From: Ariolimax columbianus
Taxonomy: Eukaryota; Mollusca; Gastropoda; Stylommatophora; Arionidae
Assembly (NCBI GenBank): GCA_036924085.1
Contig: JAVGWX010000002.1
Location: forward strand, 150,725,571-150,789,570
Direction: 5' to 3'
Length of the DNA: 64,000 nucleotides
Below the pieces are notes generated by a model that worked only from the letters and a program-made list of their open reading frames with translations, did no database searches and had not been told where the DNA came from. Shown in pieces: positions 1-10,129 of the stretch (its first letter is position 1; each line of letters opens with the position of its first letter). Both the position numbers and the translations under genes were made by a program.

Positions 1-800
1 GACTGCGGTTGCCGTGCTTCATCAACCATTGTTTCGTTGTAACATGAAGCCTGTCCATCTATGTTTTGCAATGTCTGCATGGATTGCCGAATAATTCACC
101 AGGAATAATCATCTTATGTCAGAATTGTAGAGACCTTGTATACGCTGGTTCCGAAGAGTGATTCCGACCATGCGTCTCTCAAAAGAGGCCTAGGTCACTC
201 TCAATATCTTTTCAAGTTGCCTGGTGTAAATGTTCTCTTGAGTGAATATTTTATCGTTACTGGGGAGCGTAGGGTCATTGTCAGTCGTGAGTGGGTGGAA
301 AGAGCTTAAAAAGCTATGTCTTTCTGGATGCATCTAAACCAACCCCACTATCTTTCAGAATTCCTTGCTGTGCTTTGTTGTTGTCGTGCTCTTTTCAGAG
401 AAATATGTGTTATCCATTATCTATGGCCATCTAACATAAAGTGTACGACAAAAACACTTGTTTACAAAAATTGGCAATGTAAATATGACAATGTTAGTCA
501 AATAATATCACAGAGCCATATAGCGGGACCTACTTTAAATTCGCCTTTAACAGCCTGATCTTATTCTCCACGGGAATGCTGTCAATTTCCATTCCGGGCG
601 AACAGAGCTGAAAGCAAAGTTGTTGATCTTGTCGTCGACACATTGGTCTGTTCCTTCGTCTTGATCAATGCTAATTCCTAGGTGTGTAAACATATTGCAC
701 TTATTCAATTATCTGACCAATGGTCAATGTGGTGGTCTCTTTGTTTGTTATTTGTTCTCATTTCCTTTATTTTGTTCACAGTAACCTGCAACTTCCTTCT
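1..800. other. Upstream non-coding region
   Basis: No exon with CUB or EGF cysteine spacing and no long credible frame is visible. The minus strand near 560-690 reads weakly like the part of a LINE reverse transcriptase after the YADD box (a YLGI-like start), but stops and the lack of a second motif leave this unproven. I see nothing else. Confidence 0.4.
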
Positions 801-1133
801 TCTTCATATGTGAGTCTGTGTATCTTTCCTTGTATGCCTTGTTGCATATGTGAGTCTGTGTATCTTTCCTTGTATGCCTTGTTGCATATGTGAGTCTGTG
901 TATCTTTCCTTGTATGCCTTGTTGCATATGTGAGTCTGTGTATCTTTCCTTGTATGCCGTGTTGCATATGTGAGTCTGTGTATCTTTCCTTGTATGCCTT
1001 GTTGCATATGTGAGTCTGTGTATCTTTCCTTGTGTGCCTTGTTGCATATGTGAGTCTGTGTATCTTTCCTTGTATGCCTTGTTGCATATGTGAGTCTGTG
1101 TATCTTTCCTTGTATTCCTTGTTGCATATGTGA
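801..1133. repeat. 40-bp minisatellite, about 8.3 copies
   Basis: Head-to-tail copies of a 40-bp unit begin at 801, 841, 881, 921, 961, 1001, 1041 and 1081, with a partial copy from 1121. Copies differ by single bases, such as the ccgt ending at 957-960, tgtgtg at 1031-1036 and a tgtatt variant near 1111. Because 40 is not a multiple of three and the unit has no minus-strand stop, three overlapping minus-strand frames stay open. These predicted peptides are therefore artefacts of the repeat and not evidence for a gene. Confidence 0.97.
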
Positions 1134-1920
1134 CAGCATACATAAATATGTAAAGTTCATGTATTCCAGCTGCTTATTAAATATCCATTTCATTCTTGTT
1201 TTTCTTACCTGTGTTGTTTGTCTCATCCTGGATTTATGAACACAAGAAAGAATGCTGAAACAATATAAATCCCTGTCTGGCAGCAGCTTGACCTCATCAT
1301 GAGTTAAACAATTTAAATATTTGGATTATTCTACATGAAATCTTCTGGTAGCGGGAGTTTGAGATCAATTGCAGAAAAAGAAGAAGAAGAAATAACAAAG
1401 GAAAAAAAGAAGAAATATATATCTTGTTTAATGCTTGTAAATTTATCCAGTATTCTATGATACCTGAACATTTTTCAAATTGCTTTTTGGTCTATTGTAT
1501 GAACAACTTTTCTAAAACCATGTTTAAGAGTGGTATGTTTATCCGATATCTTGATGAAGAGATGGTGTAGTATCTCTATATTGAATGAGATGTACACGCT
1601 CGTGGTTTATGCGTTGTTTTAACTCGGTGCTCCCTATTATCTTAGAGCCGATTACAATTTGAACTATTAGGCTCCAAATCGAATAGTCAAAGGGATTTAG
1701 GTCAGGCCTGTTTGCTGTTCAAAGTGTTTGAGATATAATAACATGAGTTTCACATTCAAGAACATTTTGTTGCGGTCAGAACACCAATTTACAGCAAATC
1801 TAATGATAACTTTTCTAATGTAAGGGATCAATTACAGCTCTGTGAATTTACATTACATTTAGTCACCAAGTAATCACCCTTTTATAAAGAATGTGTGTTA
1901 ACTTCGTCGTTCCTACTCAT
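1134..1920. other. AT-rich non-coding stretch
   Basis: Apart from a short purine run (about 1370-1415) I see no exon, no recognisable transposase and no terminal repeats here. Confidence 0.4.
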
Positions 1921-1978
1921 CCTATATATATATATATATATATATATGTATGGATGGATGGATGGATGGATGGATGTT
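1921..1978. repeat. (TA)n followed by (GGAT)n microsatellite
   Basis: An alternating TA tract at about 1923-1948 passes directly into a GGAT/TGGA tetranucleotide run ending near 1976. The ORF that crosses it is a repeat artefact. Confidence 0.95.
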
Positions 1979-2434
1979 TGTTTATGTTTGTGTATGTGTA
2001 TGTATGTAGTATTGATAATACATTTAGCTTCATTGTTATTTCCTTCAATTATTTAGCTTTAGATGCATGTGGCCGCCATTTACACACTAATATAGCATGT
2101 GATCATTTTCCTCATGGTCTGCGTCCATCATCTTGATGAATTTGGGTCACCAATTACTTGTCCATTATGTGTAGGTTTGCAATCATGTCTACCATTAGAT
2201 TCGGTTAAAGGGGAGGGAATTGTGTGGTGTACTGTACATTCATCAGCCTCTAAAGAGTGTGGCAAAAAGGTGGAAGTGTGGAGGTGAGGGGGGACGTAAC
2301 TCTGATGTCAGGACCTCCAGATCAATTGTCCGCCTGAGTACTACCGTTGCTAAGAATTGTAACTTCATGACCTGTCAGGTAAGTCGTAAGAGGTGCAAAA
2401 ACGAGAGTTTGGCATAAGGCTGGAGATCCACAAA

Positions 2435-2435
<1 letters not shown>

Positions 2436-2526
<91 letters not shown>
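2436..2526. repeat. Long (TA)n microsatellite
   Basis: About 90 bp of nearly pure alternating AT with one aaat interruption near 2485. It is likely to be length-polymorphic. Confidence 0.97.
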
Positions 2527-2527
<1 letters not shown>

Positions 2528-2749
2528 AATATACACGTATGCTCACACGCATAAACGCAAGCACGCACATATATGTCTTGGCATGTGTTTGTTAAAGACC
2601 TATGCTCCACAGGCAGTTGATATTTCGAAAGTACTTTATGTATTCCTGCACATTCGGATTCTGCATCATTTTGCGTTACATGATAAGGTTGCAAACCCTA
2701 CTGAACTGAATCGTCCTTTACAACATGCATGGGGGAGAAAAAGTCACTG

Positions 2750-3036
2750 GAAATTCAGCTAAATTAACAGCTGGTTGGAAATGGAGTTTTAGATAACTCC
2801 ATTGTACTAAGCCACAACCTGTGAAAGGTGGGGTGGCCAGTACTCTTCTTTGCCGTTTTTGCTTTCCCTAAGTCATGTGTCATGTACCCATTTACAGCTG
2901 GGTTGACTGAAGAAGCGGTCACCAATTAAAACCACTACCCGGATTTATTTTGGTCTCCCGACGCTACTTGAACCGATTCACATTGTTACAACAGAAAATA
3001 TCGAATTGCTCGCATTGAACTGAGCTAACGCGCCCC
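2750..3036 (-). mobile_element. tRNA-derived SINE, family A, minus strand
   Basis: Read on the minus strand the element begins with a tRNA-like head at the 3036 end: an A-box-like ttagctcagtt and a B-box-like ggttcaagtagc about 45 bp further on. A roughly 200-bp body containing a 'gggtacatgacacatg' block follows. A second copy at 37710-37995 matches over its whole length, and a fragment lies near 49555-49665. The element is 135 bp upstream of the first recognisable exon. The head is too diverged to be a working tRNA gene. Confidence 0.8.
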
Positions 3037-3173
3037 ACATGCAGGGAAAATTTTGAGCTGATTCGTTTCTCTCACGTAAGGGCACGATAGATCTACACAT
3101 GGAAAAGTCAGCATGGGTTTGTATAAAACCCAGATCATGCAAACAACAACTATGTCTGTTGGTACTCTTTCAG

Positions 3174-3300
3174 ACTGTGGTGGCCAGTTTACCCAAGAAG
3201 CAGGACAGATCTTGTCCCCAAATTTCCCAAATGAGTATCCAAACGATGCCAGCTGCTCGTGGGTCATAACTGTACAACCTGGCAAGATAATTGACTTCAG
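3174..3300 (+). CDS. CUB-EGF protein gene, exon A: first half of CUB1
   Basis: This 127-bp exon follows a pyrimidine-rich acceptor (ctctttcag) and ends at a gtgagc donor. It enters in phase 1 and leaves in phase 2. It encodes the start of a CUB domain, with the canonical CGG opening, a block of the form SPNFPNEYPNDASCSW and a strand ending in DF. Its two cysteines are the usual C1 and C2 pair. CUB domains are extracellular beta-sandwiches used for binding proteins or carbohydrate. The domain is completed by the exon at 15542 after a 12.2-kb intron. No signal peptide or start codon is supported, because the ATG at 3113 lies in the intron, so this is probably an internal exon. Confidence 0.92.
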
Positions 3301-3597
3301 GTGAGCATCGAAACTGTTGTGGTTTGCTAATGTTTTTGCCTACTTACACTATTCAGATCACTGCATACTGAGAAACCACCTGTTCAACATAGTGTTTTTA
3401 AAGAACACACAGGCATGTGCCCATGTGGGGAGAACAAGGAGGTGGTGCAAAACGTTCACTAGGTCTGCCGGCTCCACGAGGAGCTCTCCCCAACCCAATT
3501 GCGGATTAAATTGTGTGTCGGCGAAAGAAGCCTTTGAAGGTCCGAGAGGTTGATGAGGGAAATAGATGTCAGTGTTTAAGAGCAAATAACGAATAAG

Positions 3598-3780
3598 GAG
3601 AAGAAGAAGAGCAAGAAGAAGTCAGAGAAGAAGATGAAGAAGAGCAAGAAGAATATATTTACTTGTTTGAGTGAGCATAACCAATTATTTTGTGGCATTC
3701 TTCTACTTTTTCTTTCTTTTCTTTTCTTCTGCTATTTCTTCTTCTTTTCTTCTTCTTCTTCTTCTTTTTCTTCTGCTTCC
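3598..3780. repeat. Purine run and facing pyrimidine run
   Basis: A GAA/GAAGAAG-rich purine stretch (about 3598-3656) is followed some 50 bp later by a CTT/TTCTTCT-rich pyrimidine stretch (about 3708-3775) on the same strand. The halves are broadly complementary and could fold back. The ORFs across them (runs of S or K) are low-complexity artefacts. Confidence 0.85.
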
Positions 3781-3929
3781 TTTTCCCATAACAGAGCAGG
3801 TCGCAGATACATTGCATCTCAATTTTTAAAGAATAGTAACTTTTCAATTATGTCTGTCAGTCGCCAGTATTTATTTCTCTCTGAGTCATTTCTCCATCAA
3901 TTATCGACACATTGTATATCCATTTGATG

Positions 3930-5040
3930 AGTTAACTTATTTAACTTAACGTCTTTATAATGGTTTAGAAGACTCTGCAAGTCTGTATACAACCAGTTTC
4001 TTCTTCTCAACGGTATAAAACTAGCTATGTTCATCCAATCTATTCTTTAATGCCTTAATAGACCACCATACCTTCACTATTTCCTGTGGCAATGCATTTC
4101 AAGCAATGGAGCAATGGCCACTTTCTGAAATCAAAGATATTCGCTAGTATCTAAACTGGACTTTCCTTTAATTAATGTGTGACTGTGCCCTCTTGTTCTT
4201 GCAGGCGGCTATAATTTGACGAAAAAAACTTGATATAGTCTAATTAATCCTTCGGTTTGATTGCTTTGTCAATCTGTATTAAATTACTTGGAATTCTTCT
4301 ATTTTCTAGAGGTTGTAGGTCGGTTTTTCCTGAGTCACTCCTCATAACTATAATTCTGGAATCCCACTATCAGTTTAGTCGCTCTTGTTTGCATCTTAAC
4401 TTTAGAGCATTATAATGTAAATGAAACTAGTTGTAACAGACTCTGCAGAGTCTTCTAAATCAGTATAAAGACGTTAAGTTAAGTTAACTAAACTACATTA
4501 TACTGATTTAAAAGGTTTTACAGAGTCTGTATACATGTTTTTTTTTCAGTATTCTTTCCAGAATGTTTAAATCCCCTCTACGATAAGGACTCAACATCTG
4601 TACACAGTACTCCAATCTAGGTCTAAATAATTTTGTATACATTCGACTTTCATTTCCATACTCCGATGTTTAATATTTCTTTTTATCATACCTAACATTG
4701 CGTTTGTCTTTTTCTACTTCTATCTGGACTTACTCCTTAACCTTACCTGCATGATCTATAATAATCCCAATGATCTTTACCGTTTCTATCTTTCTAATAT
4801 TGTTTTCTCCCATTCTGTAATTATGTTCCACATTTGATCTGCCCATGTGAATAACTGCACATATATCTACATTAAACTCCATTTGCCAGCTCTCAGACCA
4901 TTTCAAATTTGTATCTAAATCTGACCTCAATATATCCGCTACTGCTTTAAATAAGATATTGTTGCACAGTATTGTGTCATCCGCGAATTTGTCAATGATG
5001 GATTCAATATCATTGTCCAAATCGTTTTCACACACATATA
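3930..5040 (-). mobile_element. CR1/jockey-like LINE, 3' part, minus strand, interrupted
   Basis: The minus strand from 5040 to 4730 encodes reverse transcriptase text including an FADDT catalytic box, a 'WQMEFNVDICAVIHMG' segment and a 'KIIGIIIDHAGKVKE' segment. The matching positions of the copy at 46245-48189 read the same way. The element continues through a decayed C-terminal region and ends at 3930-3995 with the family's conserved hairpin and a ttaactt tail. A short inverted pair of tails lies at 4405-4545 inside it. Stops and frameshifts make it inactive. The + strand mariner-like terminus at 5045 abuts it. Confidence 0.85.
4405..4545. repeat. Tail-to-tail pair of LINE 3' termini (inverted repeat)
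   Basis: Positions 4405-4492 carry the CR1-like LINE tail in + orientation: the agactctgcagagtct palindrome, a cagtataaag block, then ttaagttaagtta. Positions 4495-4545 repeat the same tail in minus orientation, with ttatactgattt and acagagtctgta. Together they form a hairpin-capable inverted repeat lodged within the minus-strand LINE. Confidence 0.75.
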
Positions 5041-5044
5041 CACA

Positions 5045-5900
5045 CTAGGAGGTTCATAAAGTAATACAGCACATCGTTTTTCTCAGTTAATAATGAACAT
5101 TAAAGCATGAAACGTCATTGAGAAACTATACTCAAATGCCAGTAGTACAGCTTACCTCAACGGGACCACAGATGAATTGTTCCGCACTACAATCGCCGTG
5201 CCTCAGTGGTGTCTCCTCTCTCCGACACTTTTCAATGTTTTTCTAGAACGCATTCTATCAGAAGCATTGGATGAACACGTAGAGACGGTCATTATAGGTG
5301 GACGCATACTCTCCAAACTCCGGTTTGCCGACGACTTTACCGGTCTGGCTGGAACAGAACCTGAACTTGCAAGGCTAGTCGCAAACCTGGACAATGCTGC
5401 CTAGAATTTGGGGTTGAAAATAAAGGTGTATTGCAGTAATGTATAGTTTGAGTCCGAGAAGTGTTTGAATGGAGTAGTAAATTATGTGATATAATGTTCT
5501 AGACTGGTTCAGGCACAGTGAATAGTAGCACCAGATGCAATTGCATCATCGTGATGGCAAAATCGTTGAGTGACTGTGAATGAAATAGTCACACTTCTGG
5601 ATATGTCAAAGTTCAACACACCCAATCATCCATAGTGTCTTTCAGTTCCACAACGTCTGCAATTTGGAGTGTCACGTCAGCTGACTTCATAATTGAAACA
5701 ACGACGCACTGAGGCATTTCAAGAACTGTTGCGGCGCTTTCAAGTAAAGATTATGGATGGGGATGAAACCTGGGTTCACTAACACTAGCCGTAATCCAAG
5801 AGAGAGAGAACAATGAATAACGTCATTCTTCCTCACCAAATCTGACGTTTATGTAGACTCTTTTGAGAGTCACGTTAATTTAGAGCACTATCTGCCCAGC
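5045..5900 (+). mobile_element. Mariner-like remnant with LINE fragment inside
   Basis: A terminal-repeat-like start at 5045-5075 (aggaggttcataaagtaata) resembles the inverted repeats of the mariner at 7933-9398. Transposase text appears at about 5670-5800: an RQLTS block followed by 'LLRRFQVKIMDGDETWVH', where the GDETW motif contains the first catalytic aspartate of the DD34D transposases. The reading is shifted and broken. A reverse-transcriptase fragment lies at about 5125-5402. No right-hand inverted repeat was identified. Confidence 0.6.
5125..5402 (+). mobile_element. RTE-like reverse transcriptase fragment
   Basis: A 75-residue frame reads 'QWCLLSPTLFNVFLERI', then GGRILSKLRFADD. This corresponds to the QGC(L/I)LSP strand and the catalytic xADD box (FADD) of LINE reverse transcriptases. 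Neither endonuclease nor 3' end is visible. It is an isolated fragment between two pieces of mariner-like sequence. Confidence 0.75.
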
Positions 5901-6800
5901 ACACACGCTGTCAGTATAGTGTCATGCATACATATCTTCTCAGAAATCATCTTCAACTCGCGATCCAATCCAAATGACCAATATTTCTGAGTACTGGTGT
6001 TTTGTTGCAGCATGCAATGTTAGGCCTCATACTGCACGCATCAGTTTTTGAGAGCTATACCGACGGGAACATGTGTTCCTGGCAGGGCCATTCAAGCCAG
6101 ACAGGTCACTAGAGAGGCATCATACTATGAATTACAGCAGCCCGACAGGTGGTGTTCAAGAGTTCAGGGAGATATGCCACATAGGATACGAAAATTACAC
6201 AAGGCCGGACAGATGGAGCTAAAAAGTCCGGAAGAGTAAGACATCTAAGGACAATATCCCCTAACAAAAAAGACAATCGTAAAATGCACTGACAATAGGG
6301 CGATTTAAAAAATGTTACATACAGCGCCGTAACTATGACAACAGTGCTCAGAGCCCGTGGCGCCTATGTGAAAAAAACTTCTTATGAAGTGACTGTAAGG
6401 ACATCTGGTGTATGCGCACAGCAGCCAGTTATATGTATAAGTATATGTATGACAAGGCCAAGAATATCACCAGTGCCTCACAGGAAGCATGTCGAAAGAG
6501 GCGACTAACTGTGTGACATATCAAAACACCGGCCATGGTTAGGTGGTTTCTTTAGAGCAGCATAGATGGCGTATAGCAGGCTGTGAGTCTACTTTGTTCT
6601 AGTGTTTGAGTCTATTAAGATGGACTCGCACATCGGTTAAACATCCTTCGTACGCGCTTGTCCCAACTTAGTGGCGTATTAAGCTGCTCGATCCTAGCCC
6701 GCTAAGCAGGAAATCCTTCTCCCGGCTACATTCAGCTGATACCAGAGCTGGGACATGCACAGCGGCAGATGCCCCTGTAGTAGTACAGGTCGACTAAGAA
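5900..6800. other. Unassigned non-coding stretch
   Basis: There are no exons and no recognisable transposon protein. A short AT tract lies near 6808-6820 at its right edge. Small open frames here show no domain text. Confidence 0.4.
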
Positions 6801-6824
6801 CTAAGAATATATATATATTGGGAA

Positions 6825-7926
6825 TGGAGTAGAGTTGGGTCGTTGCGTTCCACACAATGTCTTCTCGTGATTAAAATTAAATAATTTTCTGTGGAATTGC
6901 TTGTTTGGGGAACAGCCAAAATTCGAAAGGAGCCATGTCGGCAGATTAAGAAGCCTGGCCAACAAAAGGAGTGTTGTGTTTGGTCAACAAAGTTTGAAAC
7001 AGATATTTGAAAAGTGGGCGGATGCCTTGTCATGATGGAGCAGCAAGGTTCCTGTTGTCCACAGATCCAGTCGTTTGCGTGGAACAGCTTCACGAAGGCG
7101 ACGGAGGATCTCTAGGTTGTACTCCTTGGTCATGTTTTGACCAGGTGATACGAACTCGTGATGTACAACCCCACGGAGGTAAAAGAAAACGCTCAACATG
7201 ACTTTTTCGAGCTATATAGATGATGAGTCTCCAATGTAACGACTGCAGCTTGGTTTCTGGGTAGTACTCATAAACTCATCACTAGTGGTCACAGTGTTCA
7301 GGAAAATGGCGTCGGCGTTTTCCAGTCCAAAATTCCCTGTTAGACGTCGAGACGGAGTTCTTTGTGCTCCATCGTTAGCAGCTCTGCACGAATTTTGCGG
7401 ATACTCTCCGCATAGCCAAGTCCTTGCTCAAAATGGAGTGTACCAAACCAATGCTTATCCCCACCGTATCCGCCAGTTTAAGATCAACGTCCGTACTAGA
7501 TGAATGACTTCATCATTTCAGCTTCATGGAGGCCTACCGCACGTGACCCGCTCTCCACCGGAGTGCGGCCATCTTTGAAGCTATTATACCCCTCCTTTAT
7601 TTGTGAGATGCTCATGGCATCGCCCCGAAAACCTGCTGAATATTCCGAATGGTTTCCATTTGGGTATGGCCTATCTTTTGGCAAAATTTGATGCAAGAAC
7701 GCTGTCCAATTCGTTCCGTTATTTCGTGGTGAATAAAAACCCGACAGGCGCTCACTACACTTTACACTGAAAAGATGACTGCCAGCGACGGACGCAATCT
7801 GCGAAATGAAAAAAAATGTGTGCATGACGGTCCAATATACCTCACCGCCGAAATATAGCACCTATGCTTGATTTGTTTCCGGGGGAAAAAAAAAATTAAG
7901 ATTGGATACTTTTTGAACACACCTCA
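6825..7926 (-). mobile_element. Mariner transposase relic 1, minus strand
   Basis: Reading from 7861 down to 6830 in shifting frames gives the order of a mariner transposase. It starts with an N-terminal helix-turn-helix region ('QIKEGYNSFKDGRTPVES'), then a 'VHSILSKDLAMRRVSAKFV'-type linker, then 'EYNLEILRRLREAVPRKR' and an LLHHDKASAH block at the usual second aspartate. The right end (about 7880-7926) reads, on the minus strand, as a tgaggtgtgttcaaaaagta terminus typical of mariner inverted repeats. No matching left end is visible, so the C-terminal side is probably truncated. Several frameshifts make it non-functional. Confidence 0.85.
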
Positions 7927-7932
7927 TATTTA

Positions 7933-9397
7933 CGAGGGAGGTCCAAATGTAATGCACCACACTTTTTTTTCTTCCAGGAACTATTTATTAAAAAATGCAA
8001 GACATTTTTACACAATGCCCGTACCAGTTTTTCATTATGTTGCCATTTCTTCATTGTTTAAATCACACCCTCATTATTCTCAAACGTATCTCACGGAGTG
8101 CATTTTTAAGTGGATCAAAAAGATGAAAATCAGAGAGAGCCAGATGAGGACTATTGGGTGGCTGGGGAGTATAGTTTAACCCAATTTGGTTATTGCCTCA
8201 CGTGTTGTCAGACTTAATTGTCATGAAGAAGAATCAGTTCTGTTGGATTTGTGTGAGGACGAACTCTGCGGAACCGTCGATAGAGTTTGGTCACCATTTT
8301 TATGTTAGCTTACGAATTGCTTGTCTCTCCTCTTAGCATCACATCGACAAGAATCACACCTTCATTGTCCCAAAAGACATTGAACATGACCTTTTCGGGT
8401 GAAGGAGTTTTCTTGAATCTATTTCTTCGTGATAATTGAGGATGATACTACATTGATTGCCTTTTTGTCTTAAGCTCAAAATTTCACCTGCAACGATCCT
8501 GGACAAATAGTTTTCTCCATTAACATCAAAACCCTGCAAACTTTCAAAAGAAATTGTTTTTCTTTGCATTTTATGTTGATTTGTGAGACTTCGATTAACC
8601 CATCTTAAGTAATTCTTTGAAAAGCCCAAAGTTTTGTCAATTTAAACTGCACTTTCCGTGCTTACTGAAAGCTGCAACGTCAATTGTTTAATGTTGATGC
8701 ATCTATCCTTCGTAATAGTGCCATAAGCACGGTTCAACATGTCTGTTCATGTTGCCGTGGCAGGACGTCCAGAGTGCTCAGACCATGCAGCATGTGTTTT
8801 TATACACGATGAAGTTTTAATTCTCTGAGAAGGGGACGGCGTGGGCTAGTGGTTAAGTGACACGGCTCACAATCCGAAGGTGCTGGACTCGATCCTTATC
8901 ATAGCACCGGCCGTTACTCCTGTGAAGCAGACCCTTAGAAAAATCAGGAGGAAGCAGACCCTTATATAAAATGCATGCCGAAGTCGGATGCACTAGATCG
9001 ACAGACTCAAAATAAAAACATAGTGCTACGCACACCGCCTTGGGGAATAGAGAAATAAGACAAGCGCAAAAACCAAACGAAAAAATATCTGAGCCAATCG
9101 ACTTATTGTGGTCTTATCGACTACACAACATCCATACACCGTGCACAAGGGTTTGTGAATATTCACAATAGTTTCTTTCTCTGCAACGAGGAACTCTATA
9201 TAACAATTTGCTGTTTGTAAGGCATGTTGACCAGAGACGCCATTGTAATGGTCTGTTGCGGCTGGTTCATGTGTCCGAATGCGGTGTAATTTCAAATACA
9301 CAATCAATATATTACAAATTTAAGAGGTGCAAAATTTCATTTTTATTTCTTTATTATTTGCTAAAATAGTGTGGTGCATTCCTTTATGACTTCCCTC

Positions 9398-9398
<1 letters not shown>
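7933..9398 (-). mobile_element. Full-length mariner relic 2 with TIRs and TA duplication
   Basis: A left inverted repeat at 7933-7963 and a right one at 9368-9398 match at about 25 of 31 positions, sharing gtc, then aatgcaccacact at the inner end. Each is flanked on the outside by TA (7931-7932 and 9399-9400). Between them the minus strand reads a transposase from 9290 downward, with N-terminal 'YIEFLVAEKETIVNIHK' and 'VVDKTTISRLAQIF', and farther on an 'AITKLGYTILPSHP' region near the C terminus. A SINE at 8832-9083 splits it. Without the SINE the element is about 1.2 kb, normal for mariner. Many stops mean it is dead. Confidence 0.9.
8832..9083 (+). mobile_element. tRNA-derived SINE, family B, inside mariner 2
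   Basis: The head carries a tRNA-like A box (gggctagtggttaagtg) and a B-box-like ggactcgatcc, with a body containing two 'gcagaccctta' blocks and an A-rich end (about 9068-9085). It matches the copy at 31546-31805 throughout. A tctgag hexamer at 8824-8829 and 9088-9093 may be a short or eroded target duplication. Confidence 0.9.

Positions 9399-9400
<2 letters not shown>

Positions 9401-9460
<60 letters not shown>
9401..9460. repeat. (AT)n microsatellite at mariner edge
   Basis: About 58 bp of alternating AT starts immediately beyond the TA target dinucleotide of the mariner at 7933-9398. Confidence 0.95.
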
Positions 9461-9519
9461 GGAAAAGTGACAAGAAACCATGCATGCTGATAAAAAAAAA
9501 ATAACAACTTGAACAGATA

Positions 9520-10095
9520 CAATATTTTACTATCTAGGTCATAAAATAACGGAAGATGGCAGCTTTGAAAAAGAAATCAGAAAGAGAATAGGTATGACCA
9601 AGATGGTATTCGGCAACATGCGAGACATACCGACATCGAAAAATATAGGTCACAATTTGAAAATGAGAATTGTCAGGTGTTATATTTACTCGCAACTACT
9701 TTATGGCACAGCAACATGGACAATGAATACCAAGTTGGCAAAGAGTACTGAAGCCTTTCAAATGTGGGTATGTAGAAGATTGAGTTGCATTTCTTGGAAA
9801 CAAGAAAACAAATGTCGATGTATTGAAAAGGTTGGGAATGAAAAGAGAATTAATGACCAAAATCAGAGTTACCCGTTATTTTGGTCATATAACGAGACAT
9901 ACCTCCTTGTTGAAGACCATAATAGAGGGTAGGGTAGAAGGCAGTCGTTCGGGAGGCGGACACCGTTTTAAGTGGGTGGATAACATCAGAAGATAGACTG
10001 GATAAAGCCTCTCAGATTGCACCATTACGACAAGAGATCAAATGCACTGGAAACCATAGCAGCCATCCTTCGATGCGGAGATGGCACTTGAACTG
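9520..10095 (+). mobile_element. RTE-like LINE, 3' coding end
   Basis: The translation runs from a TILGHKITEDG-like strand through 'CYIYSQLLYGTATWTMNTK' to 'KIRVTRYFGHI'-type text and an RFKWVDNIRR segment. This is the order seen after the YADD box in RTE-clade reverse transcriptases. Frames shift several times. The same C-terminal signature (YFGHI, then a W.DNI block) recurs at 62200-62600, so the two belong to one subfamily. Confidence 0.8.
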
Positions 10096-10129
10096 ACACT
10101 GAATATATATATTATGTGTATATAAAGAT

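Noticed and set aside
801..1133. Possible CRISPR array
   Set aside because: The 40-bp units are contiguous with no unique spacers, and the window is clearly eukaryotic. The same holds for the 34-bp array at 22977-23181.
748..1226. Overlapping minus-strand frames of 103-140 residues
   Set aside because: They are three readings of a 40-bp tandem repeat; no domain, no start context and no exon borders.
3113..3173. Start codon and signal peptide for the CUB-EGF gene at 3113
   Set aside because: The residues between 3113 and 3173 (MGLYKTQIMQTTTMSVGTLS) are not a signal peptide, and a good polypyrimidine-AG acceptor lies just before the CGG of CUB1, so this is intron.
3634..3927. 97-residue + strand frame with a Ser/Phe run
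   Set aside because: It comes from the CTT-rich pyrimidine tract; no domain and no supporting splice structure.
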